DNA of 64,000 nt from Streptomyces rapamycinicus NRRL 5491. Its GTDB lineage: Bacteria; Actinomycetota; Actinomycetes; Streptomycetales; Streptomycetaceae. Shown here one piece after another: positions 28,216-36,116 of the stretch. The stretch covers positions 5,828,001-5,892,000 of the forward strand of contig NZ_CP085193.1 of NCBI RefSeq assembly GCF_024298965.1, in the 5' to 3' direction. Positions within the stretch are counted from its first letter, which is position 1; each line of letters starts with the position of its first letter. The notes below the pieces were generated by a model. The model had not been told where the DNA came from, did no database searches, and saw only the letters and a program-made list of their open reading frames with translations. The translations under genes and the position numbers were made by a program.

Positions 28216-28802
28216 CATTGTTGTCTAGACCTCTTGGAGGCTTTCATGCCCTCCGCGTGCCCCATCTGACCCATCCAACCGCCCAAAAAGGCCCAGCACA
28301 CCCCTCCGAGTGGCCGCATGGGCATGCCATTCTCGAATGGCGAGACGGATTTTGTGTGACGCGCATCACGCGACAGTCGAGGCATGCAAAGTCGCAAGTG
28401 CGATGTGCGTTGCTCGTGTCGCCTTCGCAGTCAGCATCTGAGAGGCAGATGGGGCCACCCGCGGGAGAGCGGGTGGCCCCGCTTGCCCGGCAAACGGAAG
28501 ACCGCGCGGGCCTGTTACCACGTCAGGAGTTGCCGCCGCTCTCGTGGCCGCCCTTCTGGGGCGTCGCCGAGGTGAGCCCAAGGGGGCATGGGGTGATCTT
28601 GAAGCCCTGACGGGGTCGGAGTATCCCGGAAAGAGGCGACAGCCTCGTACGAGAGTGATGCGAGCAGCGGCGTGTGGCCGCTCCAGCCGGTGAACAGTCT
28701 CCGGTAGTGCGCGGATTCCCAGATTCTTGAATGTTGTGGGTTGGGAACCGACGCGCGGGCCTGAGGAGAACGCGGAGTCGAGTGCGGGTTTCCGGTGCGG
28801 TC
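28216..28802. other. Gene-poor left end of the island with a strong hairpin
   Basis: No credible gene. A 12-bp perfect stem GGGGCCACCCGC/GCGGGTGGCCCC with a 6-nt loop lies at 28451-28480 and resembles a terminator. Codon bias is absent, consistent with decayed DNA. Confidence 0.5.
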
Positions 28803-29144
28803 TCAGAGCCTTAGCAGGTCGTTGAGTCCGTGGGTTGTGAGGGCTCGTTCGACGGGATTGCTGATGGCAGTGACGGTGAGGTCTCCATTGGCGGTGTGCA
28901 GGGCGTGCTGGAGCCCGAGGAGCATGTAGAGGCTGCCGTTGTCGCAGAAGGTGACCTCGGTCATGTCGAGGCAGAGGCGACGGACGCCGGACTCGACGTA
29001 GGCGACTGCGGTGTCACAGAGGGCGCTCACACTGTGCACGTCGAGTTCACCGGCGACGGCAAGGGTCAGGGTGTCGCCGTCGGCAGGGCGCGTCGGCTTG
29101 ATGGTCAGCCGTGGGTCCGACGACCCGCTCACGAAGCTCTCCAT
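28803..29144 (-). CDS. STAS-domain anti-sigma factor antagonist
   Basis: A 113-aa SpoIIAA-like protein: TLTLAVAGELDVHSVSALCD, then RRLCLDMTEVTFCDNGSLYM. The residue normally phosphorylated (Ser/Thr of the DSSG-type loop) lies at DNGSL here. It probably partners an anti-sigma ATPase. The start at 29144 follows GGAGGAGG; the frame continues upstream to 29201 but without such a site. The IS inserted just upstream (29215) may have cut off its promoter. Confidence 0.85.
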   Translation of the reverse strand: MESFVSGSSDPRLTIKPTRPADGDTLTLAVAGELDVHSVSALCDTAVAYVESGVRRLCLDMTEVTFCDNGSLYMLLGLQHALHTANGDLTVTAISNPVERALTTHGLNDLLRL

Positions 29145-29214
29145 GGCCTCCTCCGTGACCCCACGGGCGCCCCTGAGAATCAGATACGGATGGCCGAACA
29201 TAGACGGACTTAAG

Positions 29215-30793
29215 CTTGTTCCTTAACATCGGGCCCGGCCGTGTGGTCACTCTTTGGAGTGATCGCAGGGTATGAGGGCGGCCTTCCTCGTGATCCTGAA
29301 CTCTGCGACGAGATCCCGGAGTTCACCAGGAAGGCCGTGAGGATGAGTGTGCTGGCATCGGCCGGCGAACGGAACGTGCTTGAGGAACTGTCACGCTTTC
29401 GGACGGCCTTTTACGGGTGCTTGTCCGCGCGAGCAGATGCGTTCTTCGAGCTTTCCGACGCGCTGCTGTGCGCAGACGGGCCGACGCGGACGCCGGTCGA
29501 GCTGTCCCTGCTCGCCGAGCATCAGCGCGGCTACGGCTCGTTGTACGGCGCTCTGAACCATGGTCGACTCGACACGAACACCCTGCGTGACCTGCTGGTT
29601 TCCTTGCCGCTTCCGCGGTTCGACGGGCGGATCGTGCTCACGGTGGACGTCTCGCCGTGGCTGCGGTCGGACGCCGCCTGCTCGCCGGAGCGGCTGTTCT
29701 GCCTGGCCCACGGCCGCAACGGCCGTTCATCGGACCACGTGGTGCCGGGCTGGCCGTACTCGTTCGTCGCCGCGCTCACCCCGGACCGCACGTCGTGGAC
29801 CCAGGTCCTGGACGCGGTCCGGCTCGGGCCCACCGACGACGCCGCGGCCGTCACCGCCGACCAGCTGCGGGCCGTGGTCGAGCGCCTGGTCACGGCCGGC
29901 CAGTGGCAGGACGGCGACCGGAACATCCTGGTCGTGATGGACGCGGGCTACGACGTGATGCGCCTGGCCTGGGTACTGAGCGACCTTCCCGTCGAGGTGG
30001 TCGGGCGCCTTCGTTCCGATCGCGTCCTGCGACTGCCGGCGCCGCCGCGTGTCTACGACCCCCAGGGCGGCAGGCCGCCCAAGCACGGAGCGGAGTTCCG
30101 CCTGGCGAAGCCGGAGACCTGGCCGGAGCCGACAGCAGTGACCCTCAACGACACGCCCCGCTACGGCAAGGCCGAGGCCCGCGCCTGGGACCGGCTCCAC
30201 CCCCGGCTCACCCACCGCTCGGCCTGGATCGACCTGGACGGCGAACTCCCCCTGATCGAGGGCACGTTGATCCGCCTCAAGGTCGACCACCTGCCCGGCG
30301 ACCGCGACGCGCCGCCGGTCTGGCTGTGGTCCTCCGCGACCGGCGCGACCCCGGACGACGTCGACTTCGCCTGGTCGTGCTACCTGCGCAGATTCGACCT
30401 TGAACACACCTTCCGCCTGTTCAAGCAGTCCCTGGGCTGGACCCGCCCCCGGCTGCGTGACCCACAGGCGGCGGACCGGTGGACGTGGCTGGTGCTCGCC
30501 GCGCACACCCAGCTCCGCCTCGCGCTGCCGCTGGCAGCCGACCGGCGCAAGCCCTGGGAGAAGACCACCCGCACCGGCACCGCGCTCACCCCGACCCGCG
30601 TCCGGCGCGGGTTCAGGAACATCCGCCCCCACCTCGGCAGTCCGGCCCGTGCGCCCAAACCCACCCGGCCGGGGCCAGGACGACGACCTGGTTCGAAGAA
30701 CCGGCACCCCGCAACCCGCTACGACGTGGGCAAGACCGTCAAACGACCCGAGACCCTCGTCGCTCTGCGTAATGGCCGATGTTAAGGAACAAG
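29215..30793. mobile_element. 1.58-kb insertion sequence with 18-bp TIRs and TTAAG target duplication
   Basis: The left end CTTGTTCCTTAACATCGG (29215-29232) matches the right end in inverted orientation (30776-30793) over all 18 bp. TTAAG flanks both sides (29210-29214 and 30794-30798) as the target duplication. It carries one transposase gene. Clean ends and an intact gene indicate a recent insertion. Confidence 0.92.
29343..30785 (+). CDS. DDE transposase of the IS
   Basis: A 480-aa transposase resembling the IS701-like group common in streptomycetes. The DDE triad is readable: Asp in RIVLTVDVSPWLRSD, Asp in ILVVMDAGYDVMRL, Glu in RRFDLEHTFRLFKQSLGW. The start MSVLASAGERNVLEELSRF at 29343 is the family-typical N-terminus; the open frame runs back to 29241. 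The last codon overlaps the right terminal repeat. Confidence 0.88.
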   Translation: MSVLASAGERNVLEELSRFRTAFYGCLSARADAFFELSDALLCADGPTRTPVELSLLAEHQRGYGSLYGALNHGRLDTNTLRDLLVSLPLPRFDGRIVLTVDVSPWLRSDAACSPERLFCLAHGRNGRSSDHVVPGWPYSFVAALTPDRTSWTQVLDAVRLGPTDDAAAVTADQLRAVVERLVTAGQWQDGDRNILVVMDAGYDVMRLAWVLSDLPVEVVGRLRSDRVLRLPAPPRVYDPQGGRPPKHGAEFRLAKPETWPEPTAVTLNDTPRYGKAEARAWDRLHPRLTHRSAWIDLDGELPLIEGTLIRLKVDHLPGDRDAPPVWLWSSATGATPDDVDFAWSCYLRRFDLEHTFRLFKQSLGWTRPRLRDPQAADRWTWLVLAAHTQLRLALPLAADRRKPWEKTTRTGTALTPTRVRRGFRNIRPHLGSPARAPKPTRPGPGRRPGSKNRHPATRYDVGKTVKRPETLVALRNGRC

Positions 30794-30826
30794 TTAAGTA
30801 CGTGTTTCTGATCCCGAAGGGGCAGG

Positions 30827-30934
30827 TCAGCGGCAGGAACCAATGAGGATGGCGAAGAGATGCCGTTCGCCAAACAGTCACAGTGACGGATGCACAAACG
30901 GAAGTCCTGAGGCAGCTGAGGAGAGCGATTCAAA
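30827..30934 (+). repeat. Diverged 107-bp direct repeat, copy 1
   Basis: Shares about 85% identity with 32525-32630, including AGGAACCAATGAGGA, CAGTGACGGATGC and AACGGAAGTCCTGAGG. In both copies one frame ends in the acidic tail GTNEDxEExPF followed by a stop, and a GTG starts VTDAxTEVLRxLR across that stop. Confidence 0.75.
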
Positions 30935-30999
30935 CGCTGGCCGGCTGGGCGCGGCAGGCGTCGGTCGCGGTGCTGCACGTCTTACGGCAGGGCCGCTGA
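30883..30999 (+). CDS. 38-aa remnant or small protein (VTDAQTEVLRQLRR...)
   Basis: GTG at 30883 opens a 38-codon frame with an amphipathic helix (LRRAIQTLAGWARQ). The same N-terminus recurs, then frameshifts, in repeat copy 2 at 32581. It is probably the 5' end of a formerly longer gene preceding the decayed FxSxx-COOH-system gene. No function assigned. Confidence 0.35.
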   Translation: MTDAQTEVLRQLRRAIQTLAGWARQASVAVLHVLRQGR

Positions 31000-31011
31000 C
31001 ACCACACCGGG

Positions 31012-32160
31012 GTGGCGCCGGAGCGGGTGCGGGTGCGGGATCCCCGAACCGGGCGCCCCCAACGGCAGCTGGCGGCGGGCGGACGGCGGGTCCTGGCCGG
31101 GCGGCGCACCGCCGGTCCCGGTGCTGGAGCTGGACGCGCGGTGGATGGCCAACTGGGCGCGGCTGGTGGCCCGCCCGTCGGCGCGCGGCGAGGACACGAT
31201 GGCGCTGCTGCCGGGGGCGCTCCCGAGGTGCTGCTGGGCGGGTTGCTGCGCGAGGTGGGGACCGCCGACCCGCTGGACGAGACGGGCATCGGCTACGAGT
31301 TCCACGACGGGGTGCGCGAACTGCAGCTGTCCGCCGGGATGCGGGACGAGTCGCTGTACATCCTCGGCAGCGTCCTGGACCGGCTGGGCCGCCGCTGGAA
31401 ACCGCTGCTGATGCTGCGGGATCTGCTCAACCACCCCTCGGGCTCCGTGAGGGACCTCCCCAGGACGGAGCGCCTGCTGCCCTACATCCGCCTTCAGGAG
31501 CGGCTGGGCGGGGTGGGCAAGTCACAGATCGTCCTTGGAGTACGTCCACCAGCACGCCGCCGACTACGACGCGGTGTGGTGGATCCCGGCCGAGCGCCCC
31601 GAGCAGATCCGCCAGGCGCTGGTCCAGCTCGCGGACCGGCTCGGGCTGCACGCGGGCATGGAGGCCAACACGGCCGTGCCCAGCGTGCTCGACGCGCTGC
31701 GCTCCGGACGCCCGTGCCGCAACTGGCTGCTGGTCTTCGACAACGCCGAGGAGCTGGAGACGGTCCGGCCACTCTTCCCGCGGGCGGGCCCGGCCGGATC
31801 CTGGTCACCTCGAGGAACGCCCAGTGGTCGCGCGCCGCCCGCACCGTCGAAGTGGACGTCTTCGAGCGCGAGGAGAGCATCGAGCTACTGCGTCGCCGCG
31901 GACCGGAGCTGCCGCGCGAACAGGCGGACCGGGTCGCCGACGCCCTGGGAGACCTTCCCAAGACGGAGCGTCTGCTTCCGTATATCCGCCATCAGGAGCA
32001 GGTGTACCAGGCGCTGTCCGGGCCCTACCGCAAGGGCGCGCGCTCCTTTCGCCTGGTACTGGCCCGGCCCATCAGGCGCTCGAGGCAACGCCGACGCGAT
32101 CCAGCTGAAGGCGCATCACACAGGAGAAGACATGCGGCCTCCGCGGGGCGCTTGCCATGA
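31012..32160 (+). pseudogene. Decayed FxSxx-COOH system NB-ARC/TPR protein (FxsT-like)
   Basis: Fragments of one protein appear in alternating frames. About 31200-31410 reads EVLLGGLLREVG and YEFHDGVRELQLSAGMRDE, the N-terminal domain of these proteins. GGVGKSQIVL near 31515 is the P-loop. About 31535-31790 reads HAADYDAVWWIPAERPEQIR and RNWLLVFDNAEE in another frame. About 31795-31960 reads ILVTSRNAQWSRAARTVEVD back in the first frame. At least two frameshifts and deletions make it nonfunctional. Intact homologues act with an FxsA-type peptide and the radical-SAM enzyme FxsB; neither is present here. Confidence 0.75.
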
Positions 32161-32278
32161 CCGACTCCACGACTCCACGAGCCGACTCTCTGACCCAGAC
32201 CGACGATTCACCACCCTTCCCGGCGCACGGCACGCCGGGTGAGGCGGGGGAGCATCTGACAACCGGAGGACAACCCAG

Positions 32279-32497
32279 ATGACAACCAATCAGCAGTCAC
32301 GGCCGTCCCAGGGCGAATCGCCGCAACACCTTTTGGTGACGGTGGTGGTGCTCAGCGTGGTGGTGGTGCTCTTGGTCTGCACGGCCACGGTGTACGTGCT
32401 GTATCGGCATCCCTCTCTCACGGCCCCGGTGGGTGTGGGGGTCGGACTCCTGGCCGTACTTGTCCCCCTGGCGATCGCCGCATGTCGCCATCGATGA
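32279..32497 (+). CDS. Small two-TM membrane protein
   Basis: A 72-aa protein with two transmembrane helices (LLVTVVVLSVVVVLLVCTAT and VGVGVGLLAVLVPLAIAA) and a short polar N-terminus. GGAGGA lies 8 bp before the ATG. No family recognised; it lies between pseudogene remains. Confidence 0.6.
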   Translation: MTTNQQSRPSQGESPQHLLVTVVVLSVVVVLLVCTATVYVLYRHPSLTAPVGVGVGLLAVLVPLAIAACRHR

Positions 32498-32524
32498 ACG
32501 ACGAGGTGAACCCGCCAGCGGATC

Positions 32525-32630
32525 TCAGCGACAGGAACCAATGAGGACGACGAAGAGGCGCCGTTCGACAAACAGCCGCAGTGACGGATGCGCGAACGGA
32601 AGTCCTGAGGTGCCTGAGGAGCGATTCAAA
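32525..32630 (+). repeat. Diverged 107-bp direct repeat, copy 2
   Basis: Matches 30827-30934. It has a 2-bp deletion relative to copy 1 within the VTDAxTEVLRxLR frame, so that frame is broken here. Confidence 0.75.
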
Positions 32631-32771
32631 TCCACCGCGGTGGACTTGGTGGCCGAGGAGACCGGACTCACTCAGGACCAGATCAAGCTCGGGGTGTTGT
32701 GGCAGAACCTGGGTGCTCTCCGCTGGCTCCAGCGGTTCGGGAAGGGCCAGGGCCCGGAACCGGCGGGCTGA
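32610..32771 (+). CDS. 53-aa hypothetical protein, probably a gene remnant
   Basis: A GTG at 32610 opens a frame reading VPEERFKSTAVDLVAEETG and GVLWQNLGALRWLQRFGKG. Composition is protein-like and codon use normal. It begins inside repeat copy 2, so it may be the 3' part of a fused or shifted gene rather than an independent one. Confidence 0.35.
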   Translation: MPEERFKSTAVDLVAEETGLTQDQIKLGVLWQNLGALRWLQRFGKGQGPEPAG

Positions 32772-32993
32772 TCAGGCGGCTCGGGCCCAGCAGAATCCCC
32801 CGCTGCTCCAACGGGTTGAACGGCATAACGACTCCTAACCCTTGGATCCGGTGCGCCGCCCATGTACACCAAGCGGGACACGGCCAGTGTCGTGATTGCG
32901 ACTCTTCTCTCCACCTGTAGCCCGGGGCCACGGCACCGCGCGCACATCTGGGGCCCGGGTCTGTTCGAGTGACACATGCGAGCGGGTGAACGG

Positions 32994-33455
32994 TCACTCA
33001 CCGTGCACCCCTGCTTGCTTTTCAGCCCCCTTCGCGTGAGTGGAGCCGTCATGGGCCGGGCAGTGGGGCTGCGGGCCGCGACGAGCTGGGCGGCCTCGGC
33101 CGCGACCAGCAGTCCGCCCGTCAACCAGCCCCGGTGACCAACCGCCCGGGCTGGGGCGGTGGTGGCGGAACGCGACCGCCAGAGCCCTCTCCAGGCCCTT
33201 GGGGAGAGGCTGGTGCTCAGTGGTGGCCACCAGATGGGCTGCGATGTCGCGGAGCTTGATGTTGGTGTTCTGGGAGACTTCGACCAGGATCTCCCATGCG
33301 GCATCAGCAGGGCATGGGCACAGGGCCATCACCATGCCACGGGCCTGGTCGATGACTGGCCGGGTCTCCATCGCCTGCCGGAGCTGGGCAGCCTCCTCCG
33401 CCAGCCGGTCGGCTTTGATTCCCTCGGTGCGGTCCCGGTGCTGCACAGTGCTCAT
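32994..33455 (-). CDS. ANTAR-domain RNA-binding regulator
   Basis: A 153-aa protein whose residues 15-80 form an ANTAR domain (ETRPVIDQARGMVMALCPCP, AAWEILVEVSQNTNIKLRDI). ANTAR proteins bind paired hexanucleotide hairpins in mRNA leaders to prevent termination. No sensor (GAF/PAS) domain precedes it, so it is a short form. The C-terminal 60 residues are low-complexity. It lies on the island left of the integrase. Confidence 0.8.
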   Translation of the reverse strand: MSTVQHRDRTEGIKADRLAEEAAQLRQAMETRPVIDQARGMVMALCPCPADAAWEILVEVSQNTNIKLRDIAAHLVATTEHQPLPKGLERALAVAFRHHRPSPGGWSPGLVDGRTAGRGRGRPARRGPQPHCPAHDGSTHAKGAEKQAGVHGE

Positions 33456-33602
33456 CGGCGGTCATGCCTATGGCGGCGGTTCCCTTCTCCTCGAAGGTTC
33501 CCAGTGAAGCGAAGCCCGCTTCGAAGGCCCTCCCCCTGTACGAGACTGGACCCCTCGCCTGCCCCGCAGCAACCCCGCCCTTAGGCGTTGCTTAAACCAA
33601 GC

Positions 33603-33636
33603 GGCGCCGACGGCTGTTACCCAAACCGTCGGCGCC
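33603..33636 (-). terminator. Terminator beyond the tyrosine integrase
   Basis: An 11-bp perfect stem GGCGCCGACGG / CCGTCGGCGCC with a 12-nt loop, downstream of the integrase stop at 33770 on the minus strand. Confidence 0.75.
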
Positions 33637-33769
33637 TACGCGAAAGGACGTCACATTCGCGGTACTCCGGCGCGTACCACCCACCCACCAGGTCAAACCG
33701 CGCTCGGTAGCCGTTCGCGAACCCCAGCGACACGCCTGGGGCCAGCCGGCCTTGAATGGCCCGCTGCCT

Positions 33770-34921
33770 TCAGGCTTCCCGCGCCTGCGGTGGCTGGGAA
33801 AGGGCCTTGCCACGCGCCGCACGCACCCGCGCGTCGATGCCCTCCGCGACCTCCTGCTGGCGCCCCTCGTCGGAGTGCTGATAGATCAGCGCGGCCTTCT
33901 CCGACGACTGCCCGGCCCGGACCATGGTGTCCTTGAGCGTGGCCCCGGACTGGGTGGAGAGGGTGTGGCCGGTGTGGCGGAGATCGTAGAAGCGGAAGTC
34001 CTCCGGGAGCCCGACTTTGGCACGGGCCCTGCGCCACTTGCGGCCGAAGGAGGAGCGCCGGAACGGGGCACCCTTCTCGCCAACGAACAGCAGGCCGTTG
34101 AGCTCCTTCTCGGCGAACCAGTCGAGGTGGCGCTTCACCTCGATATAGAGGAAGCCGGGTAGGTAGATGGTGCGCACACCGGCGTCCGACTTCGTGTCGC
34201 CCTCGGCCCGGCGGCCGGTGGTCAGCTCAGGCGCCGCTTCCCGTACCCGCACGGCGAGAGGGTCGAGCGTGACATCTGGCCGTCGGAGAGCAGCCTGCTC
34301 CTCCGGGCGCATGGGGCCGTAGGCGCCGAAGTACACCATCAGCCGCCACCGCGGTCCCACTGCGTCGGCGAGCGCGTCGACCTGTTCGACGGTTGCGGTC
34401 GGCCGTTCCTTGGCCTTCTCGGTGCCGGCGCCCTTGATCCGGCAGGGGTTGCGGCGGATCAGCTCGTCGTCGGCCGCGGTCTCCATGATGGCCTTGAGCA
34501 GCCGGTAGGACTTGGCGACCGTCGTCGTCCCCGTCGCCGTGAGCCGCTCGGCTCGCCAGCTCCGGACACCAGGTGGCGTGATCTCGTCCAGGTCCATGTC
34601 GCCGAAGGCGGGCAGGATGTGCAGCCGCAGGAGCCTGCGGTACAGCTCATCCGTGGTGGCGGAGAGGCCACGCTCCTCCACCCACGTCAGCGCGTACGCC
34701 TCGAAGTTCACGGCTCCGACGTCCGGATCGACCCAGTGGTTGCGTTCGATGTCGGCCTGGGTCAGCGTGAGCCAGGTCTGCGCGTCGGTCTTGGTGGCGA
34801 AGGTCTCCGGCGCCTTCCGCCGGGACCCGTCCGGCGCCCAGTACCGGGCCTGCCAGCGGCCCGAAGGCAGTTGGCGCACCGTGCCGAATTCGCGCCGCCG
34901 CTGCGGCTTGCGTCCCGCCAT
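33770..34921 (-). CDS. int: Tyrosine site-specific integrase
   Basis: A 383-aa phage/ICE-type integrase. An arm-binding N-terminal domain (GTVRQLPSGRWQARYWAPDG) is followed by a SAM-like core-binding domain and the catalytic domain. Catalytic elements are Arg in GAYGPMRPEEQAALRR, the box RFYDLRHTGHTL and the nucleophile in KAALIYQHS. In the usual HxLR box the first His is Tyr, and GHSS is GQSS; both variants occur in actinobacterial integrases. ATGA overlap with xis. Such integrases commonly use tRNA 3' ends, so tRNA-Gly is the likely target. Confidence 0.9.
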   Translation of the reverse strand: MAGRKPQRRREFGTVRQLPSGRWQARYWAPDGSRRKAPETFATKTDAQTWLTLTQADIERNHWVDPDVGAVNFEAYALTWVEERGLSATTDELYRRLLRLHILPAFGDMDLDEITPPGVRSWRAERLTATGTTTVAKSYRLLKAIMETAADDELIRRNPCRIKGAGTEKAKERPTATVEQVDALADAVGPRWRLMVYFGAYGPMRPEEQAALRRPDVTLDPLAVRVREAAPELTTGRRAEGDTKSDAGVRTIYLPGFLYIEVKRHLDWFAEKELNGLLFVGEKGAPFRRSSFGRKWRRARAKVGLPEDFRFYDLRHTGHTLSTQSGATLKDTMVRAGQSSEKAALIYQHSDEGRQQEVAEGIDARVRAARGKALSQPPQAREA

Positions 34922-35139
34922 CAGGCCGCCCTCCGGTAGCGCGAGCGCATGTCGCGGCGGGATGCGACGGTGTGGGCCTCGATGTATTCGGCCAGAACGC
35001 TCTCGGGGATGCGGACGGGCTTGCCCATCTTGACGTAGCGGATACGTCGCTCGGCGATGAGCCGCCGAACGAAGCGCACGCCGGTGCCGAGCCGCTCGGC
35101 TGTCTCTTCCACGGTGAGCAGGCGGTCAGATGTGTTCAC
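34921..35139 (-). CDS. xis: Excisionase (MerR/AlpA-type helix-turn-helix)
   Basis: A 72-aa DNA-binding protein: LLTVEETAERLGTGVRFVRR followed by the wing YVKMGKPVRIPESVLAEYI. This is the standard Xis partner of actinobacterial tyrosine integrases. GTG start with GGAGCGGAG in front. Its ATGA stop overlaps the int start, so the two are cotranslated. Confidence 0.9.
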   Translation of the reverse strand: MNTSDRLLTVEETAERLGTGVRFVRRLIAERRIRYVKMGKPVRIPESVLAEYIEAHTVASRRDMRSRYRRAA

Positions 35140-35293
35140 CTCCGCTCCGGTGCGCGCGGTCTGCTGGGAGGCATGGGGTATTGCGTGTCGGCGCAAGGGG
35201 AGTGAGTCCTCTCGTGGCAGGCGTGGGTGCGGCAACACCGGCCTGCCGGTTCGGTCGATCGTGAGGGGATGGCGGTTGTGATGGGAGCCGAGG

Positions 35294-35812
35294 CTAGGAC
35301 TGAGGAGCGGAGTCGTCCTGCTCGGCTTCGTGTTCGTGGGCCGGGGGACCGTAGGTCTCCATGAGATGGCTGGCGCTGGCCTGGGCGATGGCGTTGGACA
35401 CCATGACTTCCGCTTCCTCGCGGATGTCGGGGTGCTTGGCGAGGTAGGCGTCGAGGGCATCGCGTGCGCGCGCGTGCTCGGCGTTGGCGCGCTGGCTCTC
35501 GCGGAAGGTATCGGCCACGGCATCGATCAGTTCCATGGCGCGTGCCTTGGCGGCGAGTTGCGGGGGCCCGACGAAGTTGCGCAGTTCGAGGCCGAAGACC
35601 TCCGCGAATCCGATGGCCTCGTCGAGGTTGATGCGGCGCTTGCGGTTCTCGATGCGCCAGACCGCGGACGGGTTCATCTCGAAGCCGGCCTCGTTGAGGC
35701 GATCGGACAGGGCGTTGGTGCTCCAGCCGCGCGCTTCGCGTTCGAGCCTGATCCGTACAGCGACGTTCTCCTCTCCGCTGAGCAGGACCCCTTGCGCGGC
35801 GTCGTCGCCCAC
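35294..35812 (-). CDS. XRE-family repressor of the mobilisation module
   Basis: A 172-aa regulator with a helix-turn-helix (RLEREARGWSTNALSDRLNE, NPSAVWRIENRKRRINLDEA) and a helical C-terminus. GTG at 35812 is preferred because AAGGGGG lies upstream. It is divergent from the rep-like gene at 36117. Tandem TTCTGCG-N3-CGCAA dyads in the gap are probably its operators. Confidence 0.82.
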   Translation of the reverse strand: MGDDAAQGVLLSGEENVAVRIRLEREARGWSTNALSDRLNEAGFEMNPSAVWRIENRKRRINLDEAIGFAEVFGLELRNFVGPPQLAAKARAMELIDAVADTFRESQRANAEHARARDALDAYLAKHPDIREEAEVMVSNAIAQASASHLMETYGPPAHEHEAEQDDSAPQS

Positions 35813-35880
35813 GATGACCCACCCCCTTCCACTGGTAGCAGTGTCCTGCCATTTGCAGAACACATCAACCTTAACATGGC

Positions 35881-35917
35881 TTCTGCGAGACGCAAGACAC
35901 TTCTGCGATCCGCAATT
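35881..35917. promoter_or_regulatory. Tandem operator dyads TTCTGCG-N3-CGCAA
   Basis: TTCTGCGAGACGCAAGA (35881-35897) and TTCTGCGATCCGCAATT (35901-35917) are 20 bp apart, two helical turns. An inverted half-site TTTGCAGAA lies at 35852-35860. They occupy the promoter region between the divergent XRE repressor and rep-like gene. Confidence 0.65.
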
Positions 35918-36116
35918 CGTATGGCATAGTGGTAGCACCGCCCCGCACCAGACCGTAGGAGACCGCCAGCCGCCTGCACCGCGCACGCGAAAGCCCCCGA
36001 CGATGCGACGCCAGGGGCCAAAGCGCGAACCTCTCAACCGCCATCCCTAGCGATCAACCTGCGAGGCCGGGATTGCCGTCCCATGTGGCCCGCAAGCAGA
36101 GGAGCTCCACCCAAGT

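Noticed and set aside
27604..28218. 204-codon frame running through the tRNA-Gly on the minus strand
   Set aside because: Its GDGNRTRALSLG segment is the reverse translation of the tRNA; only the last 54 codons have a ribosome-binding site and protein character. The same artefact appears at the other att copies.
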